A stretch of DNA of 64,000 bases from Prorocentrum cordatum. Lineage: Eukaryota; Sar; Dinophyceae; Prorocentrales; Prorocentraceae. The notes under the pieces are model-generated. The model was not told the DNA's origin, did no database searches, and was given only the letters and a program-made list of their open reading frames with translations. The stretch spans positions 200,001 to 264,000 of the forward strand of contig CAUYUJ010013869.1 in NCBI GenBank assembly GCA_963575745.1. The letters run 5' to 3'. The position numbers and the translations under genes were made by a program. Each line of letters opens with the position of its first letter. Position 1 is the stretch's first letter. Positions 1-12,063 of this stretch are shown here, in pieces.

Positions 1-597
1 GTAGTAGCAGTAGTGGCAGAACGAATCGTAGTACTAGTAGGAGTAGTACTAGTGGCGGTGCTTGTAGTCGTTGAAGTAAGTGTAAACGTCTCACACATAG
101 TCGTACTAGTAAGAAAAGTAAAAGTAGCCTTAGAAATTGTACGTGGAAAACATATAGTTTTAGTAATGGTCGTAGCAATCGTAGCCGCCGTAGTAGTAGT
201 AGTAGTAGTAGTAGTCGTAGTAGTAGTAGCCGTAGCAGTAGTATTAATAGTTGTCGAAGACGTACTAGTCGTAGGAGTAGTAGTTGTAGATATAGTAGTC
301 GTATTAGAATGGCAAAAAGAGGCGTAGTCGTAGATATAGATATAGCAGAGAAGAGCTATTAAACTAGCAGAAAAGAGACGTAGATGCAGATATCGTGGTC
401 GTATTAAAATTGCAAAAAGAGAGTAGTTGTAGATATGGTGGTCGTAGATCTAGATATAGTAGCCGTAGAAGACTAGTCGCAAAAAAGCCAGTAGCAGTCG
501 TAGTAGTAGTAGTGGTAGTAGTAGCAGTCCTAGTCGTTACAGTAGTGAGACAATAATAGTCGCCGTCGTCGTCGCAGTGATGTAGTAGGACGAATAC

Positions 598-633
<36 letters not shown>

Positions 634-839
634 GAATAGTAGTAGTCGTAGCAACAGTAGTGGTAGCAGTAGTAGTAGTAGTAGTAGTAGTAGTCGTAGT
701 AGTAGTAGTAGTAGTAGTAGAAGTAGTAGTAGTAGTGGTGGTGCTGGCACTAGTCGCAGTGATCTTCGGCGCAGTAGTAAAAAAACCGTAGTAGTAGTAG
801 CCGTAGGAATAGTTGTTGTAGTAGTAGTAGTAGTAGTAA

Positions 840-881
<42 letters not shown>

Positions 882-953
882 TAGTAGTAGTAGTAGTAGT
901 ACCAGTAGTACTACCGAAAGTAGTAGTAGCAGTAGTAGTAGTAGTAATCGTCC

Positions 954-1001
<48 letters not shown>

Positions 1002-1064
1002 TAGTATAGTAATAGTAGGTAGTGGTAGTAGTAGTAGTAGTATGTGTAGTAGTAGGAGTAGTAA

Positions 1065-1104
<40 letters not shown>

Positions 1105-1123
1105 AGTAGTGGTAGTGGTAGTG

Positions 1124-1176
<53 letters not shown>

Positions 1177-1195
1177 CGAGATCGTCATCGTAGTC

Positions 1196-1237
<42 letters not shown>

Positions 1238-1298
1238 CCAGTAGTACCAGTAGTACTACCGATAGTAGTAGTAGCAGTAGTAGTAGTAGTAATAGTCC

Positions 1299-1340
<42 letters not shown>

Positions 1341-1394
1341 TAGTAATAGTAATAGTAGGTAGTGGTAGTAGTAGTAGTATTTGTAGTAGTCGTG

Positions 1395-1431
<37 letters not shown>

Positions 1432-1620
1432 CAGTAGCAGTAGTAGTAGTAGTGGTGGTAGTAGTAGCAGTAGTACTAGCAATGATAATCGTAGTAGTTG
1501 TAAGATCGGAGATTATCGTAGTCGGGAGATTCGTGGTGGTAGTGATCGTGGTCATGTCAATGGTCATTTAATGGGAAGTAGTCGTAGCAGTAGTAAAACA
1601 CAGTGAAGTCGAAAGAGCAA
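1..1620. repeat. (AGT)n trinucleotide block
   Basis: The block is almost pure AGT/GTA repeats from about 590 to 1480 and degenerate copies of the same unit on both sides, with CGT, GGT and AAT variants. Both strands are open for long stretches, giving poly-Val, poly-Ser, poly-Thr or poly-Leu translations that are artefacts of the repeat. Interruptions recur about 340-345 bp apart: the series beginning at 901 returns at 1246, and the one at 1041 returns at 1379. The block has therefore grown by duplication of long segments as well as by slippage. Confidence 0.95.
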
Positions 1621-2085
1621 GACTTGCGGTGATAGTACATGGTAGTCGCAGTGGTGGTAGGAGTGGCATCGTGGGTGGTAATGACAGCAACATCAGTGTT
1701 CTTAGCGATGGCCAGGTCGGAGCAGGGTGGGAGGTAATGAAGAGGAGGCAGGCGATGGAGAAGAAGGACGACGAGAAGGAGGGCGAGGACGAGAATGAGG
1801 ATGAGGGAGTTGGGGCTTAAAGAAAACACCACGGAGAAGGGGGCGCAGGATAGGAGAACGGAGGCGAACAAAAAGAAGGGGCGACCACTGATATTACCTA
1901 GGCGACCACCCTGCGGGTGATAAGGATTTTTTGTGGGGGGAGGAAAAACCAGTGACAACAACTGCGATGACTGTGATGGCGATGAGATGGGGACATTTCA
2001 CGATGACGCTCATGGCGAGAATTACTAATGGTGATTGTAATGAAGGCGACACAGCCGCGATGGAGCTCACACAACAAATATGCGA
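1621..2085. other. No gene seen
   Basis: This is a GAT/GGA-rich transition between the AGT block and the next tandem array. Short open frames exist on both strands, but none has a recognisable motif or spans the segment. Confidence 0.5.
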
Positions 2086-2770
2086 CCTCGCCGTCGACTC
2101 CAATCGAATGATCTCACCACCGGTTGCACTTTCGATCTCGGTATCGACCGCAGCACCGATCTCACGATCGACCTCACTAGCGATCGGGCGATCGGTCTCA
2201 ATATATATATATATATAGATACACTTCTATATCGCTTTCGATCTCATGATCGACCTCTCAACAGAAGTCACTGTCGATCTCACAGCGAGTGCTGTTCAGT
2301 ACGATCGGGACACCAGCGGGGCAATATCGGGACATCATCGGAACACGAACTGTCTCACCATCGATATCATAACAAATCTCACAATCGATCTCACTACCGA
2401 TCTCACACCGGATCTCAAGATCGATCTCACAACGAATTTCACAATCGATCTCACCATCGATCACTCTCGTATTCGATATTGATCGCACTACCGATCTCAC
2501 TACCGATATCAATATTGATCTAAAGATCGATCTGACGAGAGATCGCACTATCGACCTCACAAGAGATTTCCCGAGACACCATCGGGACATCACGATGGGG
2601 CATCCCCAGCCACGGCGGGCACCCCAAGCCCAAGATCTGTTGTGATCGGTCTCCTATCGATCTCACGATCGATCTCACCATCGATCTCTCGATATCACGA
2701 TCGATCTAACGATCACGATCGACCACGCAATCGATCTCACTATTGATCTCACTACTGATCGCACGAGCTA
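2086..2770. repeat. Degenerate ~12-bp tandem repeat
   Basis: The unit is close to ATCGATCTCACA, with many single-base changes, and it runs for about 650 bp. Translations alternate D, L and T residues and are repeat artefacts. The array contains a short (AT)n run at 2202-2216. Confidence 0.85.
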
Positions 2771-2784
2771 CCATCGAAACACTA

Positions 2785-3010
2785 CGGCGGGACACCCAGA
2801 GCCACCGTCGGTACACCCCGCGCCACCGACGGGGCACCCCGCGCAACCGACGGAGCACCCCCGCGCCACCGACGAGGCACCCCGCTACCGACGGGGCACC
2901 CCGCGCCACCGACGGGGCACCCCGCCACCCACGGGCACCCCGCGCCACCGACGGGGCACCCCGCGCCACCGACGGGGCACCCCAACGCCACCGACGGGAC
3001 AACCCCCGGC
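2785..3010. repeat. 21-bp GC-rich minisatellite
   Basis: The unit is about GCCACCGACGGGGCACCCCGC, repeated some ten times. Because 21 is divisible by three, one frame reads an ATDGAPR heptapeptide and the other strand a Gly/Arg/Trp repeat. No start context or conserved domain supports a real protein. Confidence 0.85.
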
Positions 3011-4599
3011 CACCGCGCGCCAGTGGGCGGAGGGGCGGACAACCGGCTCCGCAGCCCTTTGCCACGGCGGCATCATTCCTCTCGCGCGCCTACGCAGCTT
3101 CGCCTCGCCCACACGCGCGACACGAACACGAAACCCCAACCGATTTCCCGGCGGGGTCTCTCCGTCCCACTGCGATATCACCCCCCAGCCTCCGATTCAC
3201 TGGTGTCAGAAAGTAAGAAATTCCTATGGGGCGCGATCCGCGTGAGTGCGCTGAAAAGGGGGGGGCAAGGGGGGGAGCATGCGAAGATGCGATTGGTGCA
3301 CCGAAGTGAGCGAGTGGGGCGCGTGCGAGCATCCCCATCGACAAACACCCATGTAGGTGAATCCTAAGCTGGGGCATGATCCGTGTGAGAGGTGCGCCGG
3401 AGTGGAGGGGGGCACGCCGTGGGCAAGGGGGGCAGCCCCCTTCCACCGCAAATGCAACACTTGACGGGGCACAGTCTGCATGAGAGCAGCACCAGATTAG
3501 GGCCGCACCCACTGGGGATCCGGGGGAACTCAGTTGCTGTAGCGGCTGCGACGCGGCAACAACACCCACAAATCCAGATCCGTTGTTTCAATCGATCGGC
3601 ACCGAAACTGTCGGCATCTGCCCCCAACGGTGTTCACTCCCACCGGGCTGACGCTCGCAAAAGCGGCAGATGAGGTGGCGGAGACGGCAAAGGAGGGAAG
3701 AGGATGTAGGCGATGAAGATTATTTGACTGGTTGGCTCCCCTTTCCCCCTCCCCTTCGTCCTCTCCCTCGTCCTTCTCCTCCTCCTCCTTTTCCTCCTCC
3801 TCCTCCTCCTCCTCCTCCTCATCCTCCTCCTCCTCCTCCTCCTCCTCCTAGGGACGGCACTCTGCTGATGGGCAGCGCGGGGGTGTGGGCTGGCAGTATG
3901 AAACCCGCCAACGTGCTGCAAGGGCGGGCAGGCCCAACTAACAACCTCAACCTGCCAGATGCCTTGCTGAACCTGCCGAGCTGGCAACCTTAACCTGTCG
4001 GGTGGCGAACGACGTGTAGCTGTCGCTTTCGCCCTGACCCGACCGCATGCTGTCATGACTAATCGATTTCGTCCGCCGTGGCTTGCTGATGCCCTTTCGT
4101 TTTCGTCTGCCATGGTCCTGTCATGTCCTGGCAGTGCGCATGGAGGCAGGGTATTAAGGAGATAGCGAACTATTAGGGCCTGGCCACATGTCGACTAAGT
4201 AACCGTGTAACCATTACACCACGTTGCATCACTATGTCTTATCATGCAGGATAATCGCTGTTCAAACCATGTCTGCAGTGGCGCCAGTCGTCTCTAAGCA
4301 GATCATGTTGCGCTTGTCAACTGTGGGACAGGCGTGGCTGCGTGACGCCTGTCATGGATAATGGATCGTATAGTGCTTCTACAACTCTGTTTTCCCCATG
4401 CTGTCACATATTCTCGACTCTGCCGACCGTGCCGTCTGTCATTTCAGAACGGTCGTTGCTGCGCTGGTTACTTGCTGGGTCAAATTCTTCTCGGGCCGGC
4501 GTGATACCGCGACACATGCCATGCCTGCTTAGTCGTGTGGTGTAGTTACAACCTCGTCTCATGCTGTCTGCGCAGCGCCTCTCATGCTGTCGGCGCAAA
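3011..4599. other. No gene seen; contains a (TCC)n tract
   Basis: This stretch is GC-rich without a recognisable coding region. A polypyrimidine (TCC)n tract lies at about 3777-3849 and gives poly-Pro or poly-Arg translations. The rest looks single-copy within the window. Confidence 0.5.
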
Positions 4600-4626
4600 C
4601 CTTAGACCTCTGTATGCGGTCTAAGG
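4600..4626. other. Perfect 9-bp stem hairpin
   Basis: CCTTAGACC at 4600-4608 is the exact reverse complement of GGTCTAAGG at 4618-4626, separated by nine bases. A direct repeat of GCTGTCTGCGCAGCGCCTCT flanks it on both sides (near 4563 and 4636). No run of T follows, so it is not a bacterial-type terminator. Its role is unknown. Confidence 0.5.
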
Positions 4627-7584
4627 TGTTCTCAGGCTGTCTGCGCAGCGCCTCTCGCTTCGAAGCGGACGCTGCTACGATTGGCTTCCCCCAGGTCGGC
4701 GCGACGCCTCCCTGATGACCCGTGGAGTGCCCCCTAAAACTAGGTCGTGAGGCCTGGCTGCCAGTCGTGGTCCGAACCTGCTGCACTTGGCGCTTGACGG
4801 GCCAGCGTGACATCGCATCGCCCGCCGTGTCTGTCGAGATGGCAAGCGTCGCGACCTCCTCTTCGTCCTCCTCCTCCTTGTCCTCCTCCTCCTTCCGCAT
4901 CCTCATTCACCTGCCACTGCCAACGCCGACCCCTCAGAAACCGCATCGGACCGTCAACCGCCTTGCGCTGGACGGCTACCAGAGAACTCGGCACCCAAAT
5001 CGAAATCGTAATCGAATCGTGGCGGGGTGCCTCTTGCTTCGAATCGGCAAACCTTGCGTCTCGATTCGGACGAACGAGGTCAAGCGAGACCACATCATAT
5101 GCGGTACTGTCTGATTCGTCGTGGGGCAAATGTTTCGTGCATAAATGTGAACTGCTTGCCTCAATGTCTATTTGTGTATTGCCATGCCACTGCCTAACGG
5201 GATGGCACGTTTGTCATGTTAATGTGTGGGTGATACGCACCGATGGATTATGAGAAGGCGCACCTCTGACTTATGAGCTCGGGTGTTGCAGCGCTTGGCT
5301 TCAGGGGCTAACATGACGTCGTGACACATGTCATGCCCGCGTGATCCTGGAATGATGAATCCAGGCATTCACAGCAGGATGTCTGCGATTACGTATGCAG
5401 TTGTTGTGTACGGTGCCCGCATGGGCTCCATGAGCATGTTTGCGCATATGGTGTGTCTGTGTCGTTTGTGTCTACAGTGCACGACCTGTCCTTCGTGCTG
5501 CGTTTATTGCGTATGCATTTTGTGTCTGCATACGGATCGCACGCCCATGATACGCATGATGTGGAGTTGTGCACTTACTACGTATTCGTGGTGTGTGCTC
5601 GTATTTGTGAATGTAGGCGGGCGGCTGAGCGCGCGCGCGCCTCCCCACGCCCTCTGTCGCTCTCTTCTGTCGTCCGTCGTTCGTGCGTCGGTCGTTTCGT
5701 CTCTCTGACCTCTGCCACTGGGCCCCTCTTGCGCTGGTACGACGAAAGTGTTGTTCGTGTCTTGCCGTGTGGCCTTTTGTCTCTTCGGTAAACAACTATC
5801 GACGATTGCGTGGGGCAAGAGACCCACGGCTCGATAAAAAATGGGCCTGGCGGCCGCGGTATGCTGTTGATACGCCGTCATTCGTCGAAGACGCGAGGCG
5901 GGTCAGGATCTCCGGGAAACTGTGGGCCTGGCGGCCACGGCGTGCAGGGGGGGTCGGAGGCGGCAACTCTCTTCCCTGACCCTACAGACATAACAGCTCC
6001 ACTCTGTCGAGCAGGGAGTCAGAGCAACGAGTGGTAGCGGACGAATTGGCAGCCGCAGCAACAACAATAACAGCAATGGCAACGCAGCGGCAAGCACCAC
6101 GCAGCTGGCAAAACAACATACGCAATCAGTGGGAAATGGCGAGTAGGATGATGAGCGGAGACAGAGGCGCGCGGCGCAGATGAGAGATAGCGGGGACACA
6201 GAATTACAAAACATTTCAGGCGAGGAAGAGGCATGCCAAGGCATTAGGGGGGGGCACGTGCAAGGGCAGCAAGACCAGCCTGACATGGTGCGGCATCAGA
6301 GACAAGGCAGGACGTGCCGCCCCACAGCGCATACGTGCTTTCTAATGGTGGAGAGTGTGTCTCGTAGCGCATCACCGCCCGCTCGGTCAGGGCGCGCCCA
6401 GGGCAACGAGTCTTGCAGGGCAGAACAGCGCCGCACCAAACGCTTTTTGAGGCCAGCGACGCGTCAACGCGGCACAAGAAACGCCACACGGGGGCAACAA
6501 GCTCACCTCACAGGGTGACTAACAAAGGCCAATCCGAACGATCATTATGTGGTGATCGAAGCCCTGCCTGTATGACACGGCAGAATCCACCCCCGTGCTT
6601 TGTCACGTGGTGGACTGCCCCCAGGGCCATCAGAATCATGAATCTTAGAAAGTCGATTACTCTTAACAGCCCCAGAACCTGAACTCACGGGGTTACTGTG
6701 CGCCCCTGCACCCTTCTGCGGTGGGCCGCGTGGTTTGCCCTGAGGCCTCGGGAGTGCGGCTGGCCACATGCACCTCCAACATGCCCGACATGTCTGCCAT
6801 GGGCCCGTCCTGTGGCCTGTTGAGAGGTCCGTTGCGCCGTTTTGGGGACACTGGAGCTGGGGTCGAGAGCTTCAAACCATAGAATCAGTGTCCCCCAAGG
6901 GGTTAGTACTTCTGATCCAAGTCTCCGCCACCATGCAGTAGGCACTGAGCAGAGTGTCAGGGTCCTTTTGCACCTCTGCATTGGACATTGCAACAACTCT
7001 TCACATGACCACATTGGGCCGAATTCCCAGCGAGTGTCGCGTGACTTTGCCTGATGTCCAACGTCACTGAAGAACCTGCTGTCTCCCTTCCATGCCTGCG
7101 GCCCTAGAGGAGGCGAGCGAAGGTGCCTTGGGAGTCTGCCCCCCAAAGGACTACATTGCCCCCAAGGAGCCCAGCATGCCCCCAAGAGCCCTCAACAAGA
7201 GGTGCCCACAAGGGGCTTCCATGAGGCCACACAGAGGCCCCAAGATCACCCTCAAGAGCTCGCCATCGCTCGGACGTCCATGCCCTGTTTTTTTTGTTTC
7301 GTGCGTGGTTTTGTCGCCAAATGATCAAGGATGCTCCTCGATGGTCCTCGCCGAAGGAAAAATGCACACGTCCGAGCGATGCCTCGAGAGATCCCGAGAA
7401 ACCCTCAAGAGGCATGCGAGAGGCCTCCACCGTGCACTCCCGAGGTCACCCCTGCGGCACGGCGTGCGCAGTGTCTGCGTGGTTCGGGTGCATTCTGCAG
7501 GTTCCCTGCCTAGGTCTCGGCCGATCCTGCTGGCCGCCCGGAACCTCCGTTCTCCATGTGCCTCCCTGGTTGAGATGGCTCCAA
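4627..7584. other. No gene seen
   Basis: About 3 kb of mixed-composition sequence with no conserved domain in any frame. Frames of 60-160 codons occur on both strands and overlap each other, as expected for GC-rich DNA. A GGGCCTGGCGGCC motif recurs at about 5844 and 5925. I see no RNA gene. Confidence 0.5.
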
Positions 7585-7775
7585 GGCGGCCTCCAGGACG
7601 TCTAAGATGGCCTCCTCCAAGACGGCCAAGATGGCCTCAAAAAAGCCCAGACTGGCCCCAAGATGCATCCAAGACGGCCCAAGATGCTCCCAAGACGGCA
7701 TAAGACGGCTTCACGATGGCCCAAGACGGCCCCAGAGGCCCCCAAGAGGCCTCCAAGGGGACCGCCAGGATTCCA
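7585..7775 (+). repeat. GCCCAAGAYGGCC motif cluster
   Basis: Short units of the type CCAAGATGGCC or CCAAGACGGCC occur every 10-20 bp. The same motif forms seven more clusters in this window, one of them in the opposite orientation. It is a dispersed, degenerate minisatellite, not a gene. Confidence 0.8.
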
Positions 7776-7964
7776 GAGTCAATGATGTCCCATAGGGTTT
7801 TCAATGATATTAGCGTTCTCGCCTTTTTGGGCTTCCGACTCTCCAAGATGTTCCCCGACATCGCCCTGAGACGGCGCATGAGGACACTAAGAGGCCCGCA
7901 AGGCGCCCCACCAAGGCCCCGAGACGGCCAAACATGTTAAACAAACCCATGGTTGCCTCATGAA

Positions 7965-8295
7965 TCTGCAAGAACGCGAACGCAAATTCTTGTTGCGAAA
8001 CCGTGTGTTTTGATGTGTTTCGCGACACTCGGTTTTGAAACCCTTACGACAGCTAAGGTTAGAAACGACATCCGATCCTTACGAAGCGCGTGCGCAGTTC
8101 GTCCCATTCTGTTGCAAAGGATTAAAGGAACCTTGTGATTTTGAAAAACGAGTGCGCGCGCGAAATATATTCCCATGAGATGAGGAGGGGGGGGAGGTAC
8201 TGGCCTGCCTGGGATGGTATGGATACAGATTTAGGATGGACGATGGGGCAGAATCGAATGTAGATTGCACGTCCCCACGGGGGGGGCGATGAGTC
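7965..8295 (+). repeat. Dispersed repeat R1, copy 1
   Basis: A ~330-bp segment that includes a GAACGAGTGCGCGCGC core near 8148 and ends near a G-run after a TTGCAC motif. It resembles 8930-9270 and 51120-51480 in the order of its landmarks, although identity is only moderate. It carries no coding motif and is probably an old non-autonomous mobile element. Confidence 0.5.
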
Positions 8296-8389
8296 CTGGG
8301 AGAGATCCTACGAATGCTGTAGGAAAAAGAATTCACTTTGCCGACCTTGAAGTTGCCAGCTCAACTGCTCGCGCCGTCATCCCACACAC

Positions 8390-8870
8390 GCGCCCGCAAC
8401 TTGGCTTGCAAAACCAGTGCGGCGGCGGTTGCGATGGCTGCTTGGCGCTGGCTGACGCATTGCTCCGGCCGCGCTAGCTCGCGCAAGCTCGCGTCCAGAG
8501 CTGCCTGCTAAGTTTGGCGCGGCGGGCGCGGCCGCGGTGGCGCTCACCGCTGGAAACTCCGCAGCTCTTCTCGCAGCGTTGACGCGGCACATCAGTTCGA
8601 GTCGGTGACTCGGGCGGACGCGGTATCATGGCGACGTCGACAACCGCAGCAACGATGATGATGGTAGCGATGCTGGTGAGGACGGTGACGATGACGATGG
8701 CAAGGATGGTGTCCACGTGGCGGTGATGAAGGCTTTGGGATGACTTCGACATGCGCGCGCGGTCGATGCGCGCGAGTGGCCCGCATGGTATTCTGTGACA
8801 GGGATCGTGCTCCCCCAGTAAGCGCGCAAAGGCGCTCGAATGAACTGGACATGCGCGCGCGAGAAGCCCG
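8390..8870 (+). repeat. Dispersed repeat R2, copy 1
   Basis: Related sequence appears at 12540-13440 on the other strand and at 46970-47650 on this strand. Shared landmarks are a GGCCGC-TGGCGCT block, a CGGGCGG-CGC block, a GATGATG-rich stretch that is hydrophobic on the minus strand, and a GGCCCGCATGGTA motif. The minus-strand hydrophobic translation looks like a membrane segment but comes from the GATGATG bias. R2 sits between two R1 copies here. Confidence 0.55.
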
Positions 8871-8929
8871 CTTGGCCGCCTTTCGTGGACATGTCTTATT
8901 CGACAAACATCAGCAGCAGAAATAATCAA

Positions 8930-9270
8930 CGCGTGCGCAGCTTTTGTGGCACGAACGCGTTGCAAAACCCCTCTTTCCTTCAAACATAGGAAATCTATAT
9001 GTTCTAATCCTCACGCACTCCACGGAGCTGAGAAAAATCCGGCATGCGCGCGCGCGACGCTGCGCGCGTGGACGTCGTGACGTCTCCCGCAGGGGACTCT
9101 TGAAAAGCTGTGGATCTTTGGTGAACGAGTGCGCGCGCACCGCATGACTTGTGAGGAGCGAGACGGGGTGCGATACCGGTTTGGCTGGACTGATGTGAAC
9201 CCATGCTCAAAGTGAGGCAGACTCAGATGTACAATTGCACTATCCCAGGGGGCACCGCGAGGCCCCGAGG
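8930..9270 (+). repeat. Dispersed repeat R1, copy 2
   Basis: It contains the GAACGAGTGCGCGCGC core (near 9124) followed by GATACCGGTTTGG and a CAATTGCAC motif before a G-run, in the same order as copies at 7965 and 51120. No coding motif is visible. Confidence 0.5.
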
Positions 9271-9599
9271 CGGCGGGGTGGTAGATCAACATTCTCTTCT
9301 AAAGGGTGTAGGTTGAGCGACGAGGCGGGCGCGATGAAACGACGGCGACAACATAGCCACCAGACCGGCAATCAGGCTCAGACGACGGGCGGCGACGTGA
9401 CAGGCACGGGGCGGCGACGTCGACAACATGCCCGCGACGAGGCGGCGACGGGACGGCTACGGCGACAACACAACCGCCAGACCTACATTCAGGCCCAGTT
9501 CCTTAGAGGATAACTGAGAATTCATAATTGCAAACACTGTTGGGGGGAAACAAATTTCCAGTGGGGTCTCGGTATAACAAGCCAGCCTCGCGGAAGGAC

Positions 9600-10245
9600 C
9601 CATGGAGACCTCAACGTCCACACAACTGCCCAAAGACTGCCGATATGGCCTCCAAGACGGCCCCAAAGGCGACTCCAAGGCGGCGAAGATGGCCCCAAGA
9701 GGGCCCAAGATGGCCCGAAGATGCACCCAAGAAGGCCCAAGATGCTCCCAAGACGACCCAAGATGGCCTCAAAACAGCCCAAGACGGCCACCAAGAGGCC
9801 CCCAAAGACGGCCAATGACGCTTCCAAGAGGTCCCCCCAGGAAGGCCAGAAGAAGCCGAAATCATGCACGTCCCAGAAAGGTCATGCATGTCCCTGTTCG
9901 GCTTCCCGACGACCCAAAACGGCCCAAGTGGCGCCCCGAGAACGCTCCCAGAACGCCCAAGATACCTCCAATGGGCCCCCTGACGGCCCAAGAGGCCCCA
10001 AAGACGGCCCCAAGAGGACCCAAACGGCCTCCAAGACCAAGACGCCCAAGATGGCCTTCAAGACGGCCCTGAAATAAGACGGCCCCAAGACGGCCCAGAG
10101 TGGCCCGAAGACGGCTTCCGACGGGCCCGGAAGGCCCTGAGACTGCCAACGAGCCGCCCAAGGAGCCGCCCAGGGCCCCCAAAATGGCCCAAAGACACCC
10201 ACAACAGGCCTCCAAGGAGAAGCTCCCAGAAGGCCCCAAGAGGCT
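9600..10245 (+). repeat. Large GCCCAAGAYGGCC motif cluster
   Basis: The longest plus-orientation cluster of the motif in the window, about 640 bp. Units are separated by 8-15 bp and vary between AAGATGG, AAGACGG and AAGAGGC. Several frames stay open because the motif rarely forms stops, and these frames should not be read as genes. Confidence 0.85.
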
Positions 10246-10564
10246 CCCAACTCCTCCTTGTTCCCCGCCTGCCCCTCTTCGTCTTTCTCCCCCACATGTT
10301 CCCCGAAGGGTTTCCACAACGTCTGGGAGAACGCATAGTCCGAGCTCTGGCCGCACCTTTCAGCCACACAAGCGCTTCCAAAAGGACGGGGGCGGCGGTG
10401 AGTCGCGGCAGGCGTCTTCGATCCGCCTCCACTGTGTCTTTCCACAGCGCTGCACGGCGTGCCAGATTTTCCGTTGAACGGTTCCCAATTGGGTCTCGGC
10501 CAATCCCACGCGCCGCCCAGACAAGCCTCCCGACGGATTGCTCGTCTAAGCTAGGGTCCGAATG

Positions 10565-10735
10565 CCATCCGAAAGAGCCAAGATGGCCTCCAAGATGGCG
10601 AGGATGGCCCAGAGAGTCCAAGATGGCCCCAAGATGTCTCCACGACGGCCAAAGATGCACCCAAGACGGCCACGATGGCCCCAAGATGGCCAAAGAGGCC
10701 CCCGTGAGGCCGCAAGAGGGCGTCAAGACGACCTC
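10565..10735 (+). repeat. GCCCAAGAYGGCC motif cluster
   Basis: A short cluster, around fifteen motif copies, ending next to the R3 element. The neighbouring 10246-10564 segment shows no gene. Confidence 0.75.
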
Positions 10736-10785
10736 CAGGATGCCACTACCACAGGCTTTACAACGAAATTAGCAATTTTTAGCGT

Positions 10786-10970
10786 TACACGTCGGTTGGA
10801 AGATGTAGGTAAAAACGTGCAGTAGGAAGGCGGATAAAGTAGATGTGGTTCAGCCCTCACAGAGAATGGCAAACACACAGTAGAGGCATATTGATTGTTG
10901 AAGTAGGAAGGCGCCTAACATAGATTGGGATCTGGGAGTCCACAAATACCTACTTTCAACGACTGACGGG
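10786..10970. mobile_element. R3 TIR element, copy 1 (non-autonomous)
   Basis: A ~185-bp element whose left end (TACACGTCGGTTGGAAG) is an imperfect inverted copy of its right end (CTACTTTCAACGACTGACG). A related copy lies at 23483-23669 with the same internal order: AGTAGGAAGGCGGAT, CAGAGAAT, AGGCATAT-GATTGTTGAA, and CCAAATACCTACTTTC. It has no coding capacity. The target-site duplication is not clear for this copy. Confidence 0.6.
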
Positions 10971-10989
10971 CATGGCCTTTTCGGGCTCC

Positions 10990-11190
10990 CGACACTCCAA
11001 GACGGCTTCATAATCAGGGTCTCCTCAAAGATAGACGGCCCAAGAGGCCCCGCAAAGAGGGGCCGAAGAGGGCCGAAGATGCGGACTGGATGGCTCCAAG
11101 ATGGCCCCATCGACCTCCCAGACGGCTACCGCGCCCAACGACCCACGATTGCCCACAGAGGGCCCCACGACGGCTTCCGAAGGCCATCAC
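10990..11190 (+). repeat. GCCCAAGAYGGCC motif cluster
   Basis: A degenerate cluster of the motif between R3 and the 171-bp TIR element. No gene is visible. Confidence 0.65.
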
Positions 11191-11391
11191 GAGCGGCAAA
11201 CGTATCCGTATCCGCGCCCTCGCAGTCTGTTCTCTGGGGCGCGATCCCGCGGACACGCGGTCACGCGGATACGTTCCGCGCGGAGCATCGGCGACATCAC
11301 TCTCCGTATCCGCGGGGTCGCGGCCCAAAGGGACCAGCCCGCGAGGATGCGGACACGGAAGAGGTCCCCCTGCTGCCCCCAAGGGGATCCA

Positions 11392-11563
11392 TCGGGGATG
11401 GACAGACCCCCCTTTAGTAAAACGTGGTTTAGTGAAAACGACCTGAGGCCCAAACCTGGCAGGCGCAAGCCTGGAAAATAACGGCCACGGCGCCCTCTCG
11501 AGAACCGAAAACGGACAATTCACTAATCGACGTGTCACTGTTGGGGGTTCTGTCCAGTCCCGA
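11392..11563. mobile_element. 171-bp TIR element, copy 1, with 5-bp target duplication
   Basis: The ends are inverted: TCGGGGATGGACAGACCCCC on the left, and on the right GGGGGTTCTGTCCAGTCCCGA. The element is flanked by a perfect direct repeat ATCCA at 11387-11391 and 11564-11568, the signature of a 5-bp target-site duplication. A second copy at 11893-12063 shares the ends and the interior (CCCTCTCG, AACGGMCAATTC, AATCGACGTGTCA). It encodes no protein and would need a transposase supplied in trans. The superfamily is not assignable from these features alone. Confidence 0.8.
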
Positions 11564-11892
11564 ATCCAGAGAGGCTCCAGGAGCCTGCAAGAGGCCCCTG
11601 AACACCCAGTCCAATAGCTTCCTCTGACGTCGGCCCAGCGTTTGGCCGCATGGGCGCTTTCAACAGGGAGGGAGCTGCGGTGATTCGCCGTAGGCCTCTT
11701 CGATACACTGCAGGGTCGGAGACGTATTGGCCCGGGTCAGTGCACACCCGGGCCAATCAGGCCTTGAAGGAACCTGCAGGGTCCTGCTGGACCCTGCAGG
11801 TTCCTGCGCGCAGGCCCGGGTCAGTGCAGCCCTGGCCCTGCAGGACCCTGCAAGATCTGTGCCCCGAAAGGGTGTGCCCGGTTTTCGCCCAA

Positions 11893-12063
11893 TCGGCGGT
11901 GGACAAACCTCCCTTCAGTAAACCTCCCTTTCGTGCAAACGGCCGGGGACCGATGCCGACGGACCTGGACCCGCAGAAATGACGGCCGCGACGCCCTCTC
12001 GCACACCGGAAACGGCCAATTCCTCAATCGACGTGTCAGGGTAGGAGGTCTGTCCACCCCCGA
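11893..12063. mobile_element. 171-bp TIR element, copy 2
   Basis: The second copy of the family at 11392. Its ends are TCGGCGGTGGACAAACCTCC and GGAGGTCTGTCCACCCCCGA. Flanking pentamers are CCCAA (11888-11892) and CCCAC (12064-12068), a 4-of-5 match that fits an aged 5-bp target duplication. Two insertions only 330 bp apart suggest either a preferred target or local hopping. Confidence 0.75.

Noticed and set aside
364-1482. A 372-codon minus-strand frame rich in Thr and Leu, plus Val- and Ser-rich plus-strand frames
   Set aside because: They are translations of the AGT trinucleotide array. All frames lack stops for the same reason and no domain is present.
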